DNA of 64,000 bases from Rhizopus sp. PT2906 (lineage: Eukaryota; Mucoromycota; Mucoromycetes; Mucorales; Rhizopodaceae): contig JAMYHX010000215.1 of NCBI GenBank assembly GCA_025529335.1, positions 1 through 64,000 on the forward strand, in the 5' to 3' direction. A program made the position numbers and the translations under genes. Each line of letters opens with the position of its first letter. Position 1 is the stretch's first letter. Below, piece after piece: positions 48,070 through 59,850 of this stretch. The notes beneath the pieces are model-generated. The model did no database searches, was not told the origin of the DNA, and saw nothing but the letters and a program-made list of their open reading frames with translations.

Positions 48070-48325
48070 ATGATTAAAAATTATATTTTGCTGTTATTCT
48101 TTTTTGGTTTGCCCTATGCAAGGCGTTATGACTGAATGTGAAAGGAAATGATGTACTGATTATGATACATGGGACTTCAATGCAATTAAAGTATGTTGCA
48201 ATGCCTATGGCTCTTATATTATATATGATTCCTGTGAAGTTAGATATGGAAGTGGAGGCAATTTTGATGCATGTTGCAAGCGTTTAGGCAGAGGAAAGTG
48301 GATACCATCCATATTAAATAAATAG
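48070..48325 (+). CDS. Candidate small secreted Cys-rich protein
   Basis: The frame from ATG 48,070 codes for a strong signal peptide (MIKNYILLLFFFGLPYA) but ends soon after. A downstream frame ending at TAG 48,323-48,325 contains CCNAYGSYIIYDSC and later DACCKR, a CC-x-C-x-CC pattern typical of small disulfide-rich secreted proteins. A GT-AG intron of about 65 nt (donor near 48,124, acceptor near 48,190) with a CTGAT branch site would join the two into a protein of about 62 aa. The weak donor GTTATG leaves it uncertain; otherwise it is a frameshifted relic. I do not recognise a family, and no function is claimed. Confidence 0.35.
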
Positions 48326-48538
48326 TGACTTTTAAACAACCAACAAAAGCTTTTCTTCTTTTTTTTTTTTTTTTTTGTTCCTACTATGGGAGATTGCTGT
48401 ATATATATATATATTTTCAACATAAAAAGAATAAAGATTGTTGTGCAAAACAAAGGCAAGCGCTTGCTTCAAAATGATTTATTAGATATTGCTTATATAG
48501 AAAAACGCATTACATTTGAACAAGCAAAGACAACTGAA

Positions 48539-49058
48539 AAGCTAGAATCTTCGTTTACCAAAACTATTCAACATATAGCTTGGATCCATCCCCCACAGGG
48601 CGAAAACCTGTTCTAACATCGTGGAGGGAAAGAAAAAATGAATAGACTCTTGAGTCCAATAGAGCTGATAATATTGGGGCCAACGTGGACCACGTCAAGT
48701 ATAGAACGCGATGCTGTACTGCCTATGGTGAGACCGTACTCTATACCTATAACAGTCGTTGAGGCCGTATTACCTGCTTACATGGAGGGGTCTATCACAT
48801 AATGAATAGCAGAGGTGCAACCAGGTCTCTTGGAGGTACTCTATTCGACACTAGGGGTATTGTTTACGAGAAGCCCGATGGAAACACCCCCACAAAAACC
48901 CTACTTTTTGTACGTAGGATACTACTGATAAGATTCACCACGTTACGAAAAGCTCGCTGAGGAATAAACGCATGTGACAAAAAAAAGGCATTATTAAATG
49001 TTATGCGTGAATAGAGTGCCAGCCATTCAAAATGTGAGAGGTGAAGAGAAAAAGAGAG

Positions 49059-49108
<50 letters not shown>

Positions 49109-49279
49109 AACTGCAGAAATTGAAGTCAAAAGATGTCAAGGTAGACGCCACAACCTGACTGATTCTCTGACTCGGTGAGAGAAGCAACGTATGAGTGTAC
49201 TCGGCACCCAACCGTGCCAAAGTCAAAGGAATGCCATGGATTATATGAAGCCATTGAGCTGGCCATATGGCAAGTGTGA
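48539..49279 (-). mobile_element. 5'-truncated LINE copy B
   Basis: Minus-strand copy of the 3' end of the element at 17.9-19.2 kb. Similarity starts at about 49,274 (segment IWPAQWLHIIHGIPLTLARL) and goes on to the common 3' end GATTCTAGCTTTT at 48,539. It lacks all of the upstream reverse transcriptase, which fits 5' truncation on insertion. The internal homopolymer is 48 bp here (49,059-49,106) against 18 bp in copy A. Flanking ACAACTG repeats at 48,530-48,536 and 49,280-49,286 may be a target-site duplication. Confidence 0.65.
49059..49106. repeat. 48-bp A tract inside LINE copy B
   Basis: Uninterrupted A run, expanded compared with the equivalent 18-bp T run of copy A. Confidence 0.85.
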
Positions 49280-49741
49280 ACAACTGTGACAAGTGTGGAC
49301 AGCAACTGTGAACATTTATAAAATATCATTCTTTGATCATAAAGGACTTCTTAGAGTTCTTCTTTTAGACAATGCTTGTATTTGTACCTTACCAATTATT
49401 GATCTGAGACCTGAAACATAAGCACAAACAGATAAGGGTTTATTGAGAGGAACCTTGTTTAACTTTTAATGCAGTAAGCGGTAAGTTTCTACTCCTGTTC
49501 TATTGTTATGTCATTATGAAGCTTCATCTTGTCTTATAGTATCCATTGATTCTATACATGTCTCAATACAAGTGTTGTGCAGATGTGTTGTGTAAATAGC
49601 AAAACCCAAAGGTACATTGGAAGCGAAACCTTTGATGCACGTCATTCGTCTGGAATTTAAATGTGCGTTCCTTTTTTTTTTTGGAATGGCGCAGTTTGCA
49701 ACATTTTTTCTTTCTTTTTTCAACTAAAAAAAACTATCAAG
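49280..49741. other. LUC7 upstream region
   Basis: AT-rich flank between the LINE copy and LUC7, with an almost tandem TGTGA(A/C)AA-GTG repeat at about 49,275-49,315. No gene is supported. Confidence 0.4.
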
Positions 49742-50977
49742 ATGGGTAATGATTCATCAAGTATAAATCTATATGTGTTCTAACAAGATCATCGATTAGA
49801 GTATCAAAAAGCAATGCTAGAGGAATTAATGTCCCAATACGTTGACGTGGACAATAAAGATTTTTGGGATGATAGTGTAAGTAACATAATAATAATAATA
49901 ATAAAACAGTTTTATTTACAGATTGTAAAGGTATGCAAGCATTACTTGGTCGCTTTTTGTCCCAGTCAATTGTTTACCAACACTAAATCTGACCTTGGTG
50001 CTTGTGATAAAATTCATAATGATCGTTTGAAAGACAAGTATCAAAAAAGCCCTGATAAAAACAAATATCCTTATGAGAACGAATTTTACGACTACCTCAA
50101 CAAGTTAATCTCTGACTTGGGACGCAAGATTCGTCAAGGAAATGGTAGATTGAACATTCAATCAGATGACAAAGTAAATTGCGACATATGATGAGTATCT
50201 TTTTTTATAACTCTTTATTCCCATAGGCAGCTGAAATCCGAAAGGAAGAAAGAGAAGAAAAGATGGTTTTGTTAGATGTCAAGATTAAAGAATTATTACA
50301 AAAAGTGGAAGAAGCTGGTGAAGAAGGTCGTGTCCAAGAAGCAACTGATTTACAAGCTCAAGTTGATAAACTTCAAGCTGAATTAGAATTAGTTAAACAG
50401 AATAAAGACGGCCTTAATCCAACAGAAAAGCGAATGGAGGTAAGTTGATGAGGAGTAGACAACTAATCATCTTTTGAACCTCTCTCATCCATGTCTAGGT
50501 ATGCGATGTTTGTGGAGCATTTTTAGTTACAAACGATTCTTCAGATAGGTTGGAAGCCCACTACAGAGGTAAACAACATCAGGGTTATCTAAAAATTCGT
50601 GATACAATTGAACAAATGAAGGTAAGCAATTGTTGTTATTATTATTACTTATTTCCTAACAATCATGTTAGCAAAATCGTCAACAGCGTTCTCATAATAA
50701 CAACAACAATAATAATAATAATAACTATTCACGTCAACGCTATGATTACCATGACCGCCGAGATGGAGGTAGGCACAGAGATTACCGTCGTTATTCTGAC
50801 CGAGAGCGCAGGGATAGATATCATCATGGTCGAGAAAGACGTGATCATGATGACTTTGCAGGAGCAATTGAAAGTTACAGCAGAAGATCTCGTCGTGATC
50901 AAGACGACTACCGTTCTCGCTCCCCTGTCAAAGGATCCCGTTCACGATCACCCACTAGGAAGTATCGCTATGATTAA
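49742..50977 (+). CDS. LUC7: LUC7-like U1 snRNP protein
   Basis: The first coding exon is 4 nt (ATGG at 49,742-49,745), then a 42-nt intron with branch-like TTCTAAC, and MDHRLEYQKAMLEELMSQYV continues. Conserved parts are KVCKHYLVAFCPSQLF (first CCCH-like finger, with DLGACDKIH), a coiled-coil middle (KVEEAGEEGRVQEATDLQAQ) and the second, C2H2 finger VCDVCGAFLVTNDSSDRLEA with HYRGKQHQGY. The C-terminus is an Arg/Ser/Asp/Tyr tail (RS domain). Luc7 is part of U1 snRNP and helps select weak 5' splice sites. Codons around 50,700 contain an AAT/AAC microsatellite giving poly-Asn. The last exon ends at 50,977. If the tiny exon is wrong, Met at 49,814 is the next start. Confidence 0.9.
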
Positions 50978-51119
50978 GTAGGTGTTAATAATACCTGTTA
51001 AGAAAAATAAAAAGAATTTCCCTTTTTTTTTTATTAAAAGACATGATGATGTCGTACAATCCTTTTTCTTTTCTTTTTGTTAATTTATGATTGAGGAATA
51101 ATAGTCGTATTTAGTGTGC

Positions 51120-54100
51120 ATGAGTGCTAAAGACTACTCATATTCACAGCGTCCGACGTTAAGACGAATCATATGGATATCCTATGCTAGATTGATTACT
51201 TTTTTTATACCTGATATCTTATTACATTATATAGCCGGCTTACATACTTCTGGTACATAAAGATATACTTTGTAACAAACAATAAAATACATATACATTC
51301 TATATAGGATCAAGAATCGCATGGCGAGAAAAGATGGCATTACTTTCATTATTTTTATTTTCAGCAACTTGTCTATGCTTTTGGTTAGAATACGTCTCGA
51401 GTCTTTTTTGTAACCCAATCAAGTACTATTATTACCGTGATGTCCTTGCCAACAATTCAAAACTTTCAGTCATTCATGGTACCGCTGTAGACTGGTCAGG
51501 TTATTCCTCAGACGCAGCCAATTTTATAAAAGAGCATCCTCATCAGGATCTATCTTACAACTTTCCAAGATTCTTACATCTCAACCAATCCAATATTGAT
51601 TACAATGAACCTATACTCAACAATTGCATCTATTCTTTAAACATGACAGACAAAGCCGACGCCTGGCTCAAGTATTATCTCACAAAGCATCCTGGATATG
51701 ATTATCAGGATGACACCCTATTGCACTGCCCTATTCCCGGTAAGCTCAATATGACGGGCGCACCTTGTTTTGATGGAACAAGTGCAATGGATGGATACAG
51801 AATAAAAGGGGGTAAAGTAGTTGAGAATGAACACTTGCATGTACTGATGACTCCCAAAATAGATGTTCTCTATGATCCATTTAGTGTAAAAAAGTATTAC
51901 TCTGCTTTGCCTTCAACCAACAATATGACAAGACAGGCGTTTGTTATTTTGGATGGAACAGTACTTGATGTCACGGCATATCTGCTAGGAGCAACTGATA
52001 CTGTCATCGTTGCACCACATTACACATCTCGGTCATTTGCAACCGATCGCACCTTTCTTCCAACTGATCTATCGCTTTACTTGTATACACATCTTGGCAC
52101 AGACATATCAGACTTTTTCGATTCAGATGGCGCCGTAGGCTATGATGTATACCGTCAGTGCCTCATCTATCTCTTTCAAACAGGCGTTTCGCACATATCT
52201 GCGGGGTGTGCTCGAAGCAACCCTGCGATGTGGGCTACCTTGGGTATAGGATTAATCTATTTCTTTTTTAAAATCAACTTGGGCCAATTCATTCGTATAC
52301 CCTTCATTCAAAGAATCATATCTTCATCAGCTCCAGAATACTCTTCATCACTCATTTCTCAATCCCAAGGCTGGCCCTATACTCTCCTGATGGTACCCTG
52401 TTTTGCAGAATCGTCAGACACTTTGAAGCAAACGCTAGATGCATTGGCAAGGTCAAGTTATGATGATGCAAAAAAGCTTCTCTTGTTCGTTTGTGATGGT
52501 GTTGCTGTCAATGACAAGGCTAAAAAGGAGACATATAAATTATTACTCGAGTCACTTGGTTACAGCAGCTTTATCGAGGAACCTATTCCACGAGCCTATA
52601 TCTCGCTGGGTCAAGGCAAACGGCGCATCAATTATGCCAAGGTTTATTCTGGGTACTATGAGACAGGGCGTAATCGAGTGCCTTACTTGGTTATTGTCAA
52701 GATTGGTAATCCAAAGGAGCGACTAGCATCACATCCTGCGCCTCCTGGCAACCGAGGCAAACGAGACTCGCTAGTGATGATTTTTGGTTTTTTGGAAAGA
52801 TGCATGAATTTATCTAATAATTTGATCACTCCATTGGATTATGAAATATTCAATCAATGCTATAATGTGTTAGGTATAGATCCTCGCTATTTCAAATACC
52901 TTATGATGACGGATGCTGATGTTCAAGTTCAAAGTGATGTTGTCCATAAGCTTGTCTTGCGCCTAGAGCACGATTGTAAAATGCTTGCTGTCAGTGGTCA
53001 TGTCAGGCCGGCCAATCCAGAAGAAAATCTTATTACCATGATGCAGATCTTTGCTGTCTACATGGATTTTTTTTCTGGCCTCGCTTACGAAGCATGCTTT
53101 CGTAGTGTCAAGACAATCAATGGTGGTCTCGTCATGTTTAAAATATGGTCCGAGAAGGAGCCTTTAAGAAGACAGCGAAAGAATTCAGAGCAAGAGGAAA
53201 CGGCAAATAAGTGGCCTAAAATAAGCGACGAAATCATCATTACAAACCCATTTGCTGACAGTAACATGGTAGATGACTCAGCCAGTACTGCAACAATCAG
53301 TAGTGCTGTTTATAACAGATCAGTCATCAGAGCCAGCAGGGCAACAATAGCAAGTAAATTACGGCCAGACTCACGCTTGAACCTGTCTCCCAGCATGAAC
53401 GTCCAAGCATGCTGCGTGCATCCAACAGTTCTACGAGGCATATGTACACCACAGCCCAACACGATGCACATGCAAAATGTATTGCTACTAGGTGAAGAAA
53501 GATATCTATCTATTGTCTTGCTGGTATCGCATCCAGACCACCGACTTGGATTTGCTCCAGATGCTGAAGGATACGCCACGCTGGCCAACAACTTCTTTGC
53601 CTTACAGGCACTACAAACACGGCATATTCGTGCAGCTTTCCATATCCGACTTGAAATGCTTCGTGTCTCATGGCGATTGGGATTCTCATATTGGATACTA
53701 TCTTGCTTTGAAATTGTCGATACCATGTTTTCGATACCCACCACTGTCTATGTCTATATCATTTTTGTAAGATCAGTTAAGGGCGTGGGTATGTCCAACA
53801 GACTGTTTGCATGTGCCTTTGGTGGATTACTTGTACTGCATGTCTTGATCTTCTTTGTCAGTCGTCGAAAATACATCATATGGTTTGCCCTCTACTGTGT
53901 GCTCTCAGTTCCTCTATTTTCAATTTGGTTTCCAGTATTAGCTCTGTGGCAAAGTGACTACGCTGGTCGTTGGTACGATGTCTGGCCAGTTGCAACCTTA
54001 CGGCATCACTCAGCCCGTAGACATGGAATTTTAGAAGATGAAAGTGCTCATGATCAAACAACGGGAAGAGAAGAAGACACCAAAGATGACGCAAATGAAC

Positions 54101-54972
54101 TAGCGAGGTTAACTTTAAGTCAATTTGACGCGATTGAAATGGAAAGACAGCGCCAAGCAGCCGAGGCAGCCCTGGACTCGAACTTTGAAGAGTTCTCAGC
54201 TAGCACCCAGCACCCGTATAAAAGTGGAACTAGCCATGCTCCAGATTCACCCACTGCTATCTATTCCCCTCCAACAGCTCAGATCTGGGACGGGTTACGG
54301 TCCACTCGTATAGCATATCAACATACAGCCACATCCAGTAGCCTTCAACGGCCCAACAGGCAGCCAACTCTAGATACCACTCACTCACGGATAGACAAGA
54401 ATAGTACGACTACGAGTAATCCATTTGATGACGACTACTCGACTGTAGAATATAAGAAGCCTGTAGACGCAAATCATCGTCGTTGGTTTAACTATTCCCA
54501 TTCATCAGTTGAAAGCTCCAAACAAGAAGATCATTGGACACGAGAAGAGGCGAATGAAGCAGATGGAACAAATGAATTAGTATTAGAGGATGATTGCTCA
54601 CTCGATGATCGTGGATCCACACTTTCAATCATATCAGATACCTTTTCAATCATGCCTGACCAGGGCGCAATAACTCAACGACAGCCAACTCATCGATTCG
54701 ACCCTTCTGTTGCCTATACCCCACAAACTCATCTGCCTGAAGAAGGTCGAGTAAGAGCGATACATACAAATCTGAATCAGATGGCATCATTGGATGGTAC
54801 TCGTCATATGAACCTTATTTATCGACAGCAATCAAGGCCACAAAAAGAAAATATGATACACAAGATAGGTGATGATAAGCCATCCTTTCACTCCTTCAAT
54901 CATCGAACTGAGCAAGCCTCCAATCGATCGACCGAAGCAACAAGCGGAACAGAGTCTTTTATACAGAAATAA
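51120..54972 (+). CDS. Divergent chitin synthase-like protein
   Basis: Two exons, 51,120-51,252 and 51,308-54,972, give 1,265 aa. The joined N-terminus has RLITFFIPD and then GSRIAWREKMALLSL, the start of division-2 chitin synthases, and a cytochrome b5-like segment (FVILDGTVLDVTAYLLG). Glycosyltransferase landmarks are LLMVPCFAESSDTLKQTLDA, LLLFVCDG, GKRDSLVMIFGF and MTDADVQV (D580-A-D582). However, CGET reads SGHV, LPGCF reads INGGLV, GEDR reads GEER (773-776), and QRRRW reads QTRHI (814-818). A long insert lies before GEER, and the last 300 residues are acidic, disordered tail. It may be a pseudoenzyme or have a changed activity; plasma membrane location is expected from its several spans. 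Confidence 0.85.
51253..51307 (+). other. First intron of the chitin synthase-like gene
   Basis: A 55-nt GT-AG intron. Splicing it joins GLHTSG to SRIAWREK in frame. A start placed inside exon 2 (51,334) would cut off the conserved IAWREK segment, so the upstream exon decides the start. Confidence 0.75.
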
Positions 54973-55073
54973 TAATATAAAACAAAGCATCACTCTTTTT
55001 ATCACTTTTTAAAAGTTGAAGATGGATCGGAGTCCATGATTTTTCTGTTTCTTTTTCTGTAAACAAACAAATA

Positions 55074-55622
55074 ATGACATTTGTCGTGCTTATCTTGGCT
55101 TATGCCATACTTGCTTCTCTTTTCTATGTAGAATACCACTATAAAGCACGAACTACAACGACACTACAGACTGCAGGTGACGACAGAGGCACGACTCGAC
55201 TTTTACTTCTTTCCTACCTGATTGCAATCACCACTCCGCTCGTCTGCCTGCTTTTGTTGGATACAACAACAGCCATGTCTGATTATGTCAAATGGACAGG
55301 CCTTGGTATTATGTTCTCTGCCATCTTTTTCTTGCGCTGGGCAACGACAGTCAACCCATTTTATCTTCCTTCGTTATCGACCACAGACGATCAGTTCATT
55401 TGTACAGACGGTCCATACAAACTCATTCGACATCCTGGCTATTGTGCATTTATAGTCGCATGGTTTGGATTTGGATTAACGACTGGCAGCTGGATTGCTT
55501 TCTTTATCATCTTTTTACTCCTTAGTGTTGTATATTTACTTCGAATTCAGGCAGAGGAGCAAATGATGCTCGATCGTTTTGGTGTAGATTATCAGCAATA
55601 CATGAATGAAACTTATAGGTAA
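55074..55622 (+). CDS. Isoprenylcysteine methyltransferase-like membrane protein
   Basis: Single exon, 182 aa. There are four or five membrane spans and the C-terminal SAM-binding motif of the ICMT/PEMT superfamily: DGPYKLIRHPGYCAFIVAW, then IQAEEQMMLDRFGVDYQQYM. The conserved RHPGY and E-E near the end are present. The protein could methylate prenylated cysteine (Ste14-like), phospholipids or another hydrophobic substrate; the protein is a little shorter than Ste14 and I would not name the substrate. It follows the chitin synthase-like gene on the same strand by about 100 bp. Confidence 0.75.
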   Translation: MTFVVLILAYAILASLFYVEYHYKARTTTTLQTAGDDRGTTRLLLLSYLIAITTPLVCLLLLDTTTAMSDYVKWTGLGIMFSAIFFLRWATTVNPFYLPSLSTTDDQFICTDGPYKLIRHPGYCAFIVAWFGFGLTTGSWIAFFIIFLLLSVVYLLRIQAEEQMMLDRFGVDYQQYMNETYR

Positions 55623-57330
55623 TAATAATGAACAAAAGCATTGCATATAGCTATATTTACCCTATGAACATTCTAGAATTATACCTTATGTTTATTAAAC
55701 AAGTTCTTTAAGTCAATAAAAATAGTCATACATCTCCATCTATTTTTTATCTCATTCAAATGTCCTTCTTTTATATCAGTCATTACGTACTATTGCAGGT
55801 AGTAGTGATCCTGATGCCATTATTGAATAAAAAGCAGCTTATGTATATATCTGCATCTATGGCATATTCTCAAACATAAACAGTATACAGATCAAATGCT
55901 ATTGTTTGGTAGTCAAATGAGAAGAAATATTTATCTCATGTGGTAAATGCTTTATTCCTGGTAAAGACATGGTTTTTTCTGTCAACACGTTTGTAGACTA
56001 GTGCAATAGAATGTAATGATCGTACAATTCTCTAGCTACAATGATGTTATCTTCATCCAAAAACAAGAAAGAGTTAGAAACGGGACTATGATGAATCATT
56101 TGTCATATTGACGCGTTGAACAGATATACGAAAACTCGGGATTTCGTTCCTGATGTCATGCCGACTACGAATTATTCGCACACTGACGGATGATAATTTC
56201 TGTTTAAACGTAGATGAACTAATTGACTATGCTCCATTATGTACTGCATCGTATACATACCTCAATTTTCATTCTTTCACATCATCGTTTTAATTAGAGT
56301 ACTTTGCTGATCTGATCGTCACCTTTATTTTCCTTCTTTTAGTAAGCTGACGAATATTCTGTACTACGAGAAAATCAGTCCCTTTTTTTTGGAGTAAAAC
56401 CAGGAATAAAAGGTACGAGCGTAAAGTACTGGAAAAGATGGAAAATGATATATAAGAAAGGATTAAATGTTCTACTCAGCATGACGTACAAGAAAACAGC
56501 CTGATTAATGTGTATTACAAGATGGTACATTCGAAATAGTTGATCTAAATACTTCTGCACAGATCCTGACCTACGAGCGGAAATAGCTGGGATATCAAAG
56601 TAAATGTGGGGAAATTCTACATTACATAATATGTGTAAAACATGATTACAAAGATTGAAGTCGATTATAAGTGAATTATTAGTGTGAAAGAGGAAAGAAA
56701 GGCTTGGGCTGACTTTGATCTTTTGTTAAATCACAAAGTAATCTGCATCAAACCTTTTTTTACAAAGTATCTTCTGATCCCAAAGTGTGCCATATGGCCG
56801 TGGGGATCCAGTAGCACGATCCACTGGTATTTTCTGACTGGATGACTTGCTGGAATTATTTACTTCAGTTCTATTCCAGCTTTTTCTATATGCACATATC
56901 GACCGAACTCTCGGGGGGAGAACTTTTACCACTGGTTGCTAATGTCCAGACAATCAAATTTTTCATTTATTATACTCTTGTTCTTCTCGATTCATTATAA
57001 CAAATACGCCAGACTGCATTTACTCAGCTGCTCACTGCATTTTTATTGTGTGTCTCATCGGATCAACGCTGTCATATATTTTTACATAAGCTTTACTTTT
57101 ATGGTAAGAATAGTCAGATGAGGGAATCAAAACAGATGAGTATTTTGGGAAAGGAAGAGGAAGAAAACACCAGCCTGGTATGAACAGTTTCCAGCCATCC
57201 CGTATAATGAAACTCAATAAAGGAAAAAACTGGAATGAAAGCTTGTGTTCTGCATTATTTCATTGATGAGAACTATGCAGAGACTATAAAATGAAGCACC
57301 TCTTTTCCGAAATCTGATTCAAATCAGAAT
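55623..57330. other. Gene-free region of 1.7 kb, with a TATA box
   Basis: Only short frames. The end contains CTATAAAAT at about 57,284-57,292, 40 bp upstream of the beta-glucosidase ATG. No repeat shared with the rest of the window was noticed. Confidence 0.45.
57284..57292 (+). promoter_or_regulatory. TATA box of the beta-glucosidase gene
   Basis: CTATAAAAT, about 40 bp before the start codon at 57,331, in a good position for core promoter function. Confidence 0.5.
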
Positions 57331-59739
57331 ATGCATATTCCTTCTCTTTCTGCTGTTGCTATCACAGCACTACTGACCGTATCTACCTTGGCAAAGCCAA
57401 CTGAACCCAAGATCAACCTTCGTTCTTGGGATGAAGCCTATACGATGGCAAAGACCTTGGTTAGTAAGATGTCTCTTGAACAAAAGGTCAATATTACTAC
57501 TGGTGTTGGTTGGCAAAATGGCCCCTGTGTTGGTAATACTTATGCCATCAGCAATCCTGATTTCCCCTCTCTTTGCTTACAAGATGCTCCTCTCGGTATT
57601 CGATTTGCCTATAACGTAACCTCTGGTGTTTCTGGCATCAACGCTGCTGCTTCATTTGATAGAAAGGCCATCCGTGATCGTGGTGTCTATATGGGTCAAG
57701 AATTTCGTGGAAAGGGTATTCACGTCCAATTAGGTCCCGCAATGAACTTTATGAGATCTCCCGAAGGTGGTCGTGGCTGGGAATCTGGCGGAGAAGATCC
57801 ATTCTTGACAGGTGTCCTCGCTGAGGAAACTGTCTCGGGTATCCAAAGTCAAGGCGTCATTGCTACTGCCAAGCATTATATCTTGAACGATCAAGAACTT
57901 AATAGACATACTGGATCATCTGATGTCGATGACAGAACTTTGCATGAAATATATCTTTGGCCCTTTGCCCGTGCTATTGAAGCTGGTGTTGCCTCCATCA
58001 TGTGTAGTTACAACCAAGCCAATGGAACCTTTGCTTGTGAAAATGACTATCTCTTGAACACTGTCTTGAAGGGCGAACTTGGATTCAAGGGCTTTGTGCA
58101 ATCAGATTGGTCAGCCACTATGTCTACTGTTAATTCGGCAAATCATGGCCTAGATATGACTATGCCTGGTAATACTAGTTTGAATCACTTTAACCCGTCT
58201 TATTCAACTTTTTTATTCTAGGTGATGTCACTATGGGTTCTAACGACTCTTACTTTGGTAAAAACTTGACAGATGCCGTTCATGCCAAGAAAGTATCAGA
58301 GTCTCGTGTGACTGATATGGCCACTCGTATCGTCGCTGCTTGGTATAAACTTGGACAAGATAAAAACTTCCCCAAGACTACACTTGACTCTTTCCATCTT
58401 GAAAAAGCACCCTATGTTAACGTTCAGTCCGATCATTACAAACTGGTCCGCTCAATGGGTGCAGCCTCTACCGTACTTTTGAAGAATAATGGAATCTTAC
58501 CATTAAACAAGTCTGTCAAAAAGGTTGCCTTTGTAGGAAGCGATGCTGCAGTCAACCCAGAGTAAGTTGATACTGAATGCGTTCTCATAAAGTATTAACA
58601 TTATTATTTTTTAGTGGTATTAATGCATGTGATGATCATGGTTGTGACAAAGGTACCCTTGCTCAAGGCTGGGGATCCGGTACTGCTTTCTTCCCATACC
58701 TCGTTGATGTAAGTTTTGCAGCTTGGTTATTTCTCTAGTCATCAAATTAAACTCTATTTATAGCCCATCACTGGTCTTACAAGCGCTTTGGGCAAAGGTG
58801 TCAAGTATACAAAGTCTTTAGATGACTGGAACCTTGACGCTGCTGCTGATGCTGCCAAGGATGCTGATGTTGCTTTTGTATTTTCGAATGCTAACTCAGG
58901 AGAAGAATATATTGTTGTGGATGGCAATGTTGGTGACCGTAACAATCTCAGCTTATGGAACAACGGAGATAACTTGGTAAGCTTTTCTTTTATGCTATTA
59001 GCTGAACCGTTTGTTTAACGCCCTGCCTTTTTTTTTTTTTTCAAAGATCAAAGCTGTTGCTGATGCAAACAAGAATACTGTCGTCGTCATTCACTCTGTA
59101 GGCCCTGTTTTGATGCCCTGGATTGACCATCCCAACATCAAGGCTGTTGTTTGGCCTGGTCTTCCCGGACAAGAATCCGGTAATTCTCTTGCTGACATTG
59201 TCACTGGCAAGGTCAATCCTTCTGGTCGTCTTCCATATACCATTGCCAAGAAAGCCTCTGACTATCCTCTCAAGCCAGACCCTGCTCATAATGTTGTTTA
59301 CAAAGAAAAGCTTTTGATGGGATACAAATGGTTCGATGCTAACAATGTCACCCCTCTCTTCCCATTCGGCCATGGCTTGTCATACACCAACTTTACTTAT
59401 AGCGGCCTCAAAGTAAAGGCAAAGGGATCTGGTAAATCAAGCAAGGTGACTGCTACAGTAACCATCAAAAATACGGGTCACCTTGATGGTGCTGAAATTC
59501 CTCAACTTTATCTCAGTTTCCCTGAAAGCGCAAATGAACCTCCCAAGCTCCTCCGTGGCTTCGAGAAGGTGTTTATCAAGTCTGGCAAGAAGGAAAAGGT
59601 CGAATTTGATTTGACATCAACTGAATTGAGTATCTGGGATACTGATTCTAAGGCCTGGGTTGTTCCTTCTGGCAAGTTTACTGTTCATGTTGGCGCATCA
59701 AGTCGCGATATCAGACAGTCTGCAGATTTTATCTTATAA
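57331..59739 (+). CDS. Secreted GH3 beta-glucosidase
   Basis: Five or so exons. The signal peptide is [20 protein letters not shown], cut near TLAK. The N-terminal TIM barrel has [45 protein letters not shown] and the nucleophile Asp in GFVQSDWSA. The second alpha/beta sandwich follows ([11 protein letters not shown] ... AFVGSDA), then [16 protein letters not shown], and a C-terminal fibronectin type III-like domain ([20 protein letters not shown]). The enzyme should hydrolyse beta-1,4-glucosides such as cellobiose outside the cell. Numerous NxT/NxS sites fit a glycosylated secreted protein. Introns are at about 58,170-58,222, 58,564-58,614, 58,709-58,763 and 58,977-59,046. Confidence 0.92.
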
Positions 59740-59850
59740 TACTGTAATTTTAACTTTTAAATAAAGAGCTTTAAATAAAAAAGAAACACATTCCATATTT
59801 GCATATCCATCCTCAAATAGATCACTGAGTACACTCTTTCCGGAAAGTAA

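Noticed and set aside
17005..49279. One large inverted segmental duplication joining the gene fragment and LINE copies
   Set aside because: The order of the two parts is not that of a single inverted block: in both places the fragment comes before the LINE on the plus strand, with opposite orientations. Two independent events are simpler.
48864..49292. Poly-Phe-containing open frame in LINE copy B
   Set aside because: A mixture of the old LINE C-terminus with the A-tract; not an active protein.
53310..53744. Minus-strand frame of 144 codons within the chitin synthase-like gene
   Set aside because: Antisense shadow of a long GC-richer exon; no domain and no splice or promoter signals.
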